Source: Lunasporangiospora selenospora
Taxonomy: Eukaryota > Mortierellomycota > Mortierellomycetes > Mortierellales > Mortierellaceae
Length of the DNA: 13,105 bases
Direction: 5' to 3'
Assembly (NCBI GenBank): GCA_015680635.1
Contig: JAABOA010000106.1
Location: forward strand, 1-13,105
The notes beneath the pieces were generated by a model. The model saw only the letters and a list, made by a program, of their open reading frames with translations. It searched no databases and was not told the DNA's origin. Position numbers and translations under genes: made by a program. This document shows, piece by piece, positions 7,557-13,105 of the stretch; position 1 is the first letter of the stretch; each line of letters opens with the position of its first letter.

Positions 7557-10500
7557 ATGTCCAGTGAGAACTCGCTACATCTTGACCTCTCCGGACCAAA
7601 GTTGACAGACGAAGGAGTGGTCCGTTCTAGAAAGCAATCTACCGACACTGTCATGGCTCGACAGAGACGTGAAGCAATTGCAATCGACGGCCTCATGTTC
7701 GAATCTGGTCCCTCGTCATCAGAATGCCTGGAGGTAATCATTGTCATCATCTTCAGTCATCCACATGCACCGTGTTATGGAATAAGTCTCTAGGATGGAA
7801 CAAAGCCTTGAAGTTTTATCCAAGGAGCAACTAAAGGGCAGGAAGGGGCAGCATCAAGGCTGATGCTATCACGCCCCACGAGAGCAGGGCATCTCGTGGC
7901 CATTCTTAGAGCAGCACCCAAAGAGGACTCATTCTTGTTGGCCTTTCTTGACACCAACGCTCTCCCTTTTTTTTTCTTACTCTCACTCTCACTCTCACCT
8001 CTTTCTCTCACACACTCATTCTCTCTCTCACTCTTTCTCTCTCACACTCTCTCTTTCTTCCTGTTTTACCTATTGCCCAGCATCCTGGTCTAGACGAGGC
8101 TCTAGACGACGACGACGACACTAGCAACGGGAGCGATACTACGACCTCTCCTACCTCCCCTGCGGCTTCGGCTCTAGGCCTTGCAGACGCAACCTCTTCC
8201 TCTCAGGCAGGGTTGCTGCCCCAATCGGGATCCGACCTCCCACAGGGGTCTTGCGAAACGTTTGCTTCTGGTTTGACAACGGCAACAGCAACAACGGCAA
8301 CAGCAGCAGCAGCAACAACAGCAGCAACCGAGGTAGAGACAGCAGGTTCGTCTCAAACAACCCCTACCCCTGGAGCCCCATTCCTCAGCACTATTCCAGG
8401 TGATCAGACCGGAGACTTTGGGGTTGACACCAACTCACTTTTTGCTGAACATCCATCGGCTGCCCTCAGCAGAAGAGTCTCGAGCTCGAAGCGGCAAAGC
8501 ATGTTCCTTGCCGACCACGGTGCCATACCACAAGATACTCAGGTCGAATCCTCGTCGACCCTCTCGCCTGATTCTAGCGAGGCCCAGGAGGACATGAAGG
8601 AAGTACAGATAGAAACCAAAGACCCCTCTCACTTATTCTGGGTAAGTGGACACAGATAGGACACATGCTGTTCCATACACCCTGTCTCTGTCTATGTGTC
8701 TGCTCAAATATCACGCTCGTGGCTGACCGACTGATGCTAACTCACGGCCACACCGCGTATTTCAGGTTCCGTTCCATCTCCATCCAGAGATTGCTCCAAA
8801 TGAGTACAACATTTGGCTATCGAGGCACGGCGTCGATGCCAACAAGACCGGCGGGATTGTTGCTTCCCGAAATTCTTCAATTACACGACGAAAATCTGTC
8901 TTGTCCTCACAGTATAACCCGGAAGACGACAACGACGATCCATCAAACGACGCCCCAAAGCTCGCCGATCCATACATGGTGGATGATGATACCGACTTTT
9001 TTTCTGGGGTCTTTTCGATGCCTTTGGAGCAAATGGGCGAGCCACCCCTGAAAACAAAAACTTCTCTAAGACGAAGCGTCAGTCTTTCCGTCCAGTCTTC
9101 CAACCGTAGGTGCAAATCACCCAAAGTCTACTCGTGGTCTTTACTGTACTCTGCTTTCTGTGGATGCTAACTGCTCACTTTTCTATTCACATGGACATTA
9201 GGGGATCTCCAAACTACAGATGGGGTCGAGGAAGGTCTTGTGGTAGCAAAGAGGCACGGTGGTCTGGAACGAGGGGGACTCTCCTTACTGCGTCGAAGTG
9301 CACGCACCAAAATCCGACGAAACTCTTCAGCTTCAAACGACACAAAAGCAGATGTATCACGGCTTCGACAAATCGTCAATGCAGATGGCGAATATACACC
9401 AGTATCTCTTGTAGACCCAGGTCCCTTGCCTTTGCCATCAGCTCCCTCAACCCCGCCAGTGGCCTCTTCGTCTCTGCCGGAAGCCTCTCCGATCCCGACG
9501 CCCGATGACTCTAACAAGGGCAAGGGTGAGCCTGATCCTGCACCAAAGCGATTCGTGTCGGCCCTAAGAGATGCATCCAAACCAACCATCACCACCTACA
9601 TCGAACCACAGCTATTGGAGCAACAAAGGAAAGAAACAGAAGGCGCCAACGATCATAAGAGAGGCGCCTCGGCTCCATCGGAAACTCTCCTCACGGCACG
9701 CTTCTCAGCGGAAGGAGCAGATGGCGAAAGAAAAGAGAAGCAAGACAACTTTACTGTGAGCTATCCCATACCACCTCCCGTCAAATTGACCCAAAATCTC
9801 TTGCAGCAGCCCACCTCTCAATCACCCAGTGCACCAAGGCCTGCTTCGCAACCAAGTCAACACTCCACCAAGTCGAAGCATAACAGTCAAGGTTCTTCAG
9901 GGCATTCCAAAAAGCCATCCACCTGGTCATGGCTTTGGGGCAAGGAAAAGGGCGGTGAAAAGCCGTCAGAACAACCTCCAAATGCTGCTATGCCAGTTAG
10001 TGGACCCGGTCCTATTAAGGCTACTGCTCCAACGCAGCAGACATCGCACACAACAGACAATAATACCCAGATTTCTTCGGCGACTGATCCTTCAGCCAAG
10101 AAGCAATCAACTCTCTCGATGTTGTTCTCGCGAAATGGCAAGGCGGCCACCAAACCACAAACAACATCCACCGAGAATACGCTTACTGCAACCACCGAAG
10201 GATCAGCAGGGAGAAATGATTCACCTAGTAGACCCAAATACAGCAACTACAACCGATTCCCAATTCATGTGGAGCGCGCCATTTATCGCAATTCTCATGT
10301 CAAGTTGGCAAACCCTCGACGACCATTGCATGAGCAGGTGCTTATTTCCAACATGATGTTCTGGTACCTGGGCGTGATTCAGCAGCAGCAGCTTCAGCAG
10401 CAGGCCGACTTGCAGAGGCAGCAGGAAATGCAAGCACAACAACAAGGCCGGCAACATGGCGAGGGTTCGCATGATGATAACAAGGGCTCTAAATCCAAGT

Positions 10501-11048
10501 TGAAGCCAAAGAAGAGGAAAAGCCAAAAGAAGAAGAACTCTAATCGTAGCCCCGCCAAGACGTCCGAGCGGATAGTGAAAGCCCCCGAATATGATATCCA
10601 GCAGCACTATCACACGAACCAAGGCGCTGGATATGGTGTGTCTCCGAATGAACCACAGCCTGCTTCTGGACACCAAGGACATGACCAGCAGAGTCATGAT
10701 CACGGTGGCGCTCTGCAATCAGACAATAGTACAATGGGAGGTGATGAAGGGAGCTTTAGAGGAGACGGTGGTGGCCATGGTGGTGGCGACAGGAGTCCAG
10801 AGCGGCCAGGCTCATATGAGGACTCGGATGGCGATCAATGCTATCAGGAGCAACAATTAGTACAGCAACAACAACAACAACAACAGCAGCAGCAGCAAGT
10901 AATAGGGTCCCGCTCTGATACCCTGAATAGTCTCTCAATTCAGTCCGCGCCGCAGGACTCGCGTAACGGTGGAGAGGAAGAAGACGAGGACAATGTCTCC
11001 CTGGTGCACTATCAAGGGATGGCGCGTCAATCGATTTCAGTTTCTTAG
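7557..11048 (+). CDS. ZDS1: Zds1/Zds2-like PP2A regulator, 4 exons
   Basis: Exons 7557-7733, 8081-8641, 8766-9105 and 9202-11048 join to 974 aa, near yeast Zds1 (about 915). A TAG at 7551-7553 in the same frame fixes the start. An acidic DDDDD run lies near residue 68. The motif DPSHLFW-VPFHLHPEIAP (about 240-258, rebuilt across the exon 2/3 splice) and the Zds_C domain at about 710-756 (FPIHVERAIYRNSHVKLANPRRP, then QVLISNMMFWYL) identify the family. Most of the rest is disordered: Ser/Pro/Thr-rich, basic patches, a Thr/Ala repeat near 8279-8330 and a Q12 run. In yeast, Zds proteins bind PP2A-Cdc55 through this C-terminal region and control mitotic entry and exit and cell polarity. About 220 low-complexity residues follow Zds_C, more than in yeast. 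Intron 1 is 347 nt; a missed small exon there cannot be excluded. Confidence 0.9.
7978..8055. repeat. CACTCT-type repeat in ZDS intron 1
   Basis: An imperfect (CACTCT)n / CT tract occupies the pyrimidine-rich 3' part of the intron, ending about 25 nt before the acceptor. It has the same unit as the tract at 7000-7110. Confidence 0.8.
10378..10402 (+). repeat. CAG repeat coding polyglutamine
   Basis: CAG codons interrupted by one CTT (Leu) code a glutamine-rich start to the tail that directly follows the Zds_C domain. Confidence 0.85.
10863..10898 (+). repeat. CAA/CAG repeat coding Q12
   Basis: Twelve consecutive glutamine codons, mixed CAA and CAG, near the C-terminus of the Zds-like protein. 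Confidence 0.95.
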
Positions 11049-11196
11049 ATTTCAACTTTGTACCATCTCAGTCTCTTTCAATGAACTATGGCCTGCCCAT
11101 TTTTTGATCTGGTGCTAAGCCTCTAAAATTTTGTTCGTAAAACTGTCCTGCGAGCCCACACTGGGTTGAATCCTTCCTTTTAAAAACATCCACAAA
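11049..11196 (+). promoter_or_regulatory. ZDS 3' region and eS4 promoter/leader
   Basis: Only 148 bp separate the ZDS stop from the proposed eS4 ATG, in the same direction. The space must hold the ZDS 3' end and eS4 upstream sequence. A pyrimidine stretch TCCTTCCTTTT (11171-11181) followed by TAAAAAC lies just before the ATG. No clear TATA box or AATAAA was seen. Confidence 0.4.
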
Positions 11197-13105
11197 ATGG
11201 TACATATACTATCTGTGCCGGGTGCGCCGCTGGCCAATCATATCGCTGGATTCCAACCCATCCAGTGGACGTAGCCTTCAACCCATCCATCGCTCTGGGG
11301 ACACTATCGATCCATCGGTTTATTTTCACGGGAAACCATGGATACCGGCAACGCTGACGAGCAGACCTCTGACCAAGGTGTCAGAGTCGGAAAAAAAACA
11401 AAAAACTTGACAGGTGGACATTGGTTGCATGTTTTTAAACCGGGCGCCATCATTACGACTTTACCAATCCTCTAATCGTAAACGACAATAATCAACCAAC
11501 GACAATCAGCGAAAAACAACTCGAGTCTCTTGCCAACCAATATTGCAAAGACTATTACGGACTTTTTCTTTTTTATCGAGATTAGATGGAATCAACCAGC
11601 AACAGACATCTCGGCAACTTTGGGAGAATCATGATCCCATGTCTTGGATTTCAGTCTCTAACTGCGAGTGTCCATTACTCTTGTTCGGCAATTCTGAATA
11701 GGCTCGTGGTCCCAAAAAGCACTTGAAGCGTCTCAATGCTCCCAAGCATTGGATGCTGGACAAGCTCACCGGCACTTATGTACGTTAGGATGCTCCATTT
11801 GGAAGAGTGGACCTTGTTTTTTCACTTTTACTTTTTATTTTCCGTGGACCTGGACCAGCACATCGTCCTCACCTTGAACAGACAGATTTGCTTACTGCAA
11901 TCTGTCTCAGCCATGGATGAACAACACATCAACTCTATGAGGGGTCCTTTGAACCTCACGCGTCAAGAAACCAACAGCTCAACACCAGTATCTCTACGAC
12001 AGACAACCTCTATCCTTTGACATGTTATGCCGACTACTACACCAGCCTTGAGTACCAAGAGCAACACTATTACTCGACAGCTCTATATTACATGCAAGAA
12101 CTGGTTCTAGGCAATGCTGAACAAACACTGCCTGTACCATAGAGTGCATGTAAAGAGTTTGAGAAGACCCTCTTGCAACTGAAAATGACAGCAAATCATG
12201 GAAGTGACGACAGAGAGAGAGTCGACAGCAGAACCCTTGGACCGACCTTTGCAACATCTATGTTGTTAGCACCATTGGCGACATTTCCTTTATTCGACCG
12301 GAAAGCGAATTTATCAACACTTGTTTATCTCAGGAGCATTTGTGTCTTGAAGAGCCAATATTAACGGACTGTGCATGCTGACAATTATTCTTTACTACCT
12401 TGCCCCTTTTTCGATAATCCTTGTAGGCCCCCAGACCCTCCACCGGTCCCCACAAGCTCCGTGAGTGCTTGCCTTTGATCATCTTGATGCGTAACCGCCT
12501 CAAGTATGCTCTTAACGGCAAGGAGGTCCAGTCCATCCTCATGCAGCGTCTCATCAAGGTTGACGGAAAGGTTCGCACCGACACCACCTTCCCCGCTGGC
12601 TTCATGGATGTCATCTCCATTGAGAAGACCGGCGAGAACTTCCGCCTTGTTTTTGACACCAAGGGTCGCTTCACCATCCACCGCATCACCGCTGATGAGG
12701 CCAAGTACAAGCTCTGCAAGGTCAAGAAGGTTCAGCTCGGTGCCAAGGGTATCCCCTTCATTGTCACCCACGATGGCCGCACTCTCCGCTACCCCGATCC
12801 CTTGATCAAGGTCAACGACACCATCAAGCTCGACCTCGAGACTGGCAAGTTCGACGAGTATGTCAAGTTTGAGGTTGGCAACGTTGCCATGGTCACCGGT
12901 GGTCGCAACACTGGCCGTGTCGGTGTCATCACCCACCGTGAGCGTCACGTTGGAGGTTTCGACATTGTCCACATCAAGGACGTTCTCGACCGCCAGTTCG
13001 CCACCCGTCTCACCAACGTTTTCGTCATTGGTGAGGGCAACAAGCCTTGGGTTTCTTTGCCCAAGAACAAGGGTGTTAAGCTCACCATTGCTGAGGAGCG
13101 TGACC
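11197..13105 (+). CDS. RPS4: 40S ribosomal protein eS4 (RPS4), 3 exons, 3' end beyond window
   Basis: Exon 2 (11702-11779) and exon 3 (12427 to window end) give [37 protein letters not shown] and onward, unmistakable eS4. The family starts MARGPKK, and exon 2 begins exactly at Ala2 after an AG acceptor, so the ATG must be a separate exon. The only ATG followed by GT between the ZDS gene and exon 2 is at 11197-11199 (donor GTACAT, context CACAAAATG). In all 253 codons plus one base are visible of an expected 261-263. An S4-type RNA-binding domain and a KOW motif (about 178-210, [16 protein letters not shown]) are present. Codons in exon 3 are strongly C-ending, as in highly expressed genes. 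The introns (502 and 647 nt) are far longer than others in the window. Exon 1 is inferred from splice logic and is the weakest part. Confidence 0.93.
11200..11701 (+). pseudogene. eS4 intron 1 (502 nt) with decayed coding-like sequence
   Basis: The ends are GTACAT and GAATAG. Inside, three successive open segments in different plus frames read as plausible protein: 11197-11472 with one TAG at 11272 (for example [14 protein letters not shown]), 11439-11582 ([15 protein letters not shown]) and 11582-11698 ([18 protein letters not shown]). The change of frame with little overlap suggests a coding region broken by frameshifts. I do not recognise the family. The direct repeat CAACCCATCCA occurs at 11254-11264 and 11279-11289. 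No snoRNA boxes were convincing. The intron call is firm at its 3' end; the pseudogene reading is tentative. Confidence 0.4.
11780..12426 (+). pseudogene. eS4 intron 2 (647 nt) with decayed coding-like sequence
   Basis: Donor TAT|GTACGT and acceptor CTTGTAG join exon 2 to exon 3 cleanly. Inside, a frame open from 11921 to 12139 (73 codons) reads [20 protein letters not shown] and then [17 protein letters not shown]; after a single TAG (12140-12142) the same frame stays open to 12361 (74 codons). A segment before it in another frame (about 11850-11940, [17 protein letters not shown]) also looks protein-like. I read this as a broken gene fragment of unknown family, possibly the same one as in intron 1. 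A real nested or alternative exon cannot be excluded. Confidence 0.4.
11880..11907 (+). repeat. Stem-loop in eS4 intron 2
   Basis: AGACAGATT (11880-11888) pairs with AATCTGTCT (11899-11907); two more inner G-C pairs form if T11889 is bulged, leaving a short loop. It may be chance or the remnant of a structured RNA; no H or ACA box could be assigned with confidence. Confidence 0.45.

Noticed and set aside
6437-11956. The shared 14-mer GGTCCTTTGAACCT at about 6440 and 11943
   Set aside because: One shared 14-mer in 13 kb is within chance expectation, and the flanks do not match.
11780-12426. Box C/D or H/ACA snoRNA in the eS4 introns
   Set aside because: Introns of ribosomal protein genes often host snoRNAs, but I found no properly spaced C (RTGATGA) and D (CTGA) boxes or convincing H/ACA pair; the single hairpin at 11880-11907 is not enough.
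12385-12972. 195-codon minus-strand open frame opposite eS4 exon 3
   Set aside because: It is the antisense shadow of a strongly codon-biased ribosomal protein exon, a common source of long false frames.
1-13105. Transposons, CRISPR arrays, defence systems or biosynthetic clusters
   Set aside because: No transposase, reverse transcriptase, integrase, spaced repeats or pathway enzymes were seen; the repeats are simple-sequence tracts.

Overview
The window looks like nuclear DNA from a filamentous fungus, most likely an early-diverging lineage of the Mortierella type (lineage is inference). The basis is compact genes split by many 90-350 nt GT-AG introns, branch points like CTAAC/CTGAT, AATAAA poly(A) signals, long CT/GA microsatellites, a ribosomal gene with an intron directly after its ATG, and fungal families such as Zds beside families shared with animals (EVE/THYN1, TLC, TrhO/TSTD2). 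No bacterial operon, CRISPR array or intact transposon was seen.

Layout, left to right: the 3' two thirds of a tRNA-Glu(CTC), 1-51 (+); a three-exon TrhO/UPF0176 rhodanese gene, 193-1811 (+); a five-exon THYN1-like EVE-domain gene, 2131-3226 (-), tail to tail with it; a two-exon eS27 (RPS27) gene, 3519-3875 (+), head to head with THYN1 across about 290 bp; a six-exon TLC-domain membrane protein gene, 4161-5742 (-), including a 7-nt microexon; a 1.8 kb gene-poor stretch full of CT/GA repeats; a four-exon ZDS1/ZDS2-like gene, 7557-11048 (+); and the eS4 (RPS4) gene from 11197 (+), cut by the window end about ten codons before its expected stop. I rebuilt every gene by joining reading frames at splice sites; in each case the phases close and the joins restore family motifs.

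The genes are mostly housekeeping and do not form one pathway. Four concern RNA or translation (tRNA-Glu, the TrhO-like enzyme, eS27, eS4), one is a likely reader of modified nucleic acid (EVE), one an ER-type membrane protein (TLC) and one a cell-cycle/polarity regulator (Zds, a PP2A partner).

The most notable observations are the 7-nt microexon, a GC-AG intron just after the rhodanese active-site exon, and the eS4 gene: its ATG stands alone before a 502-nt intron, and its two oversized introns carry what may be a broken, unidentified protein-coding sequence. I did not find a convincing new multi-gene system.
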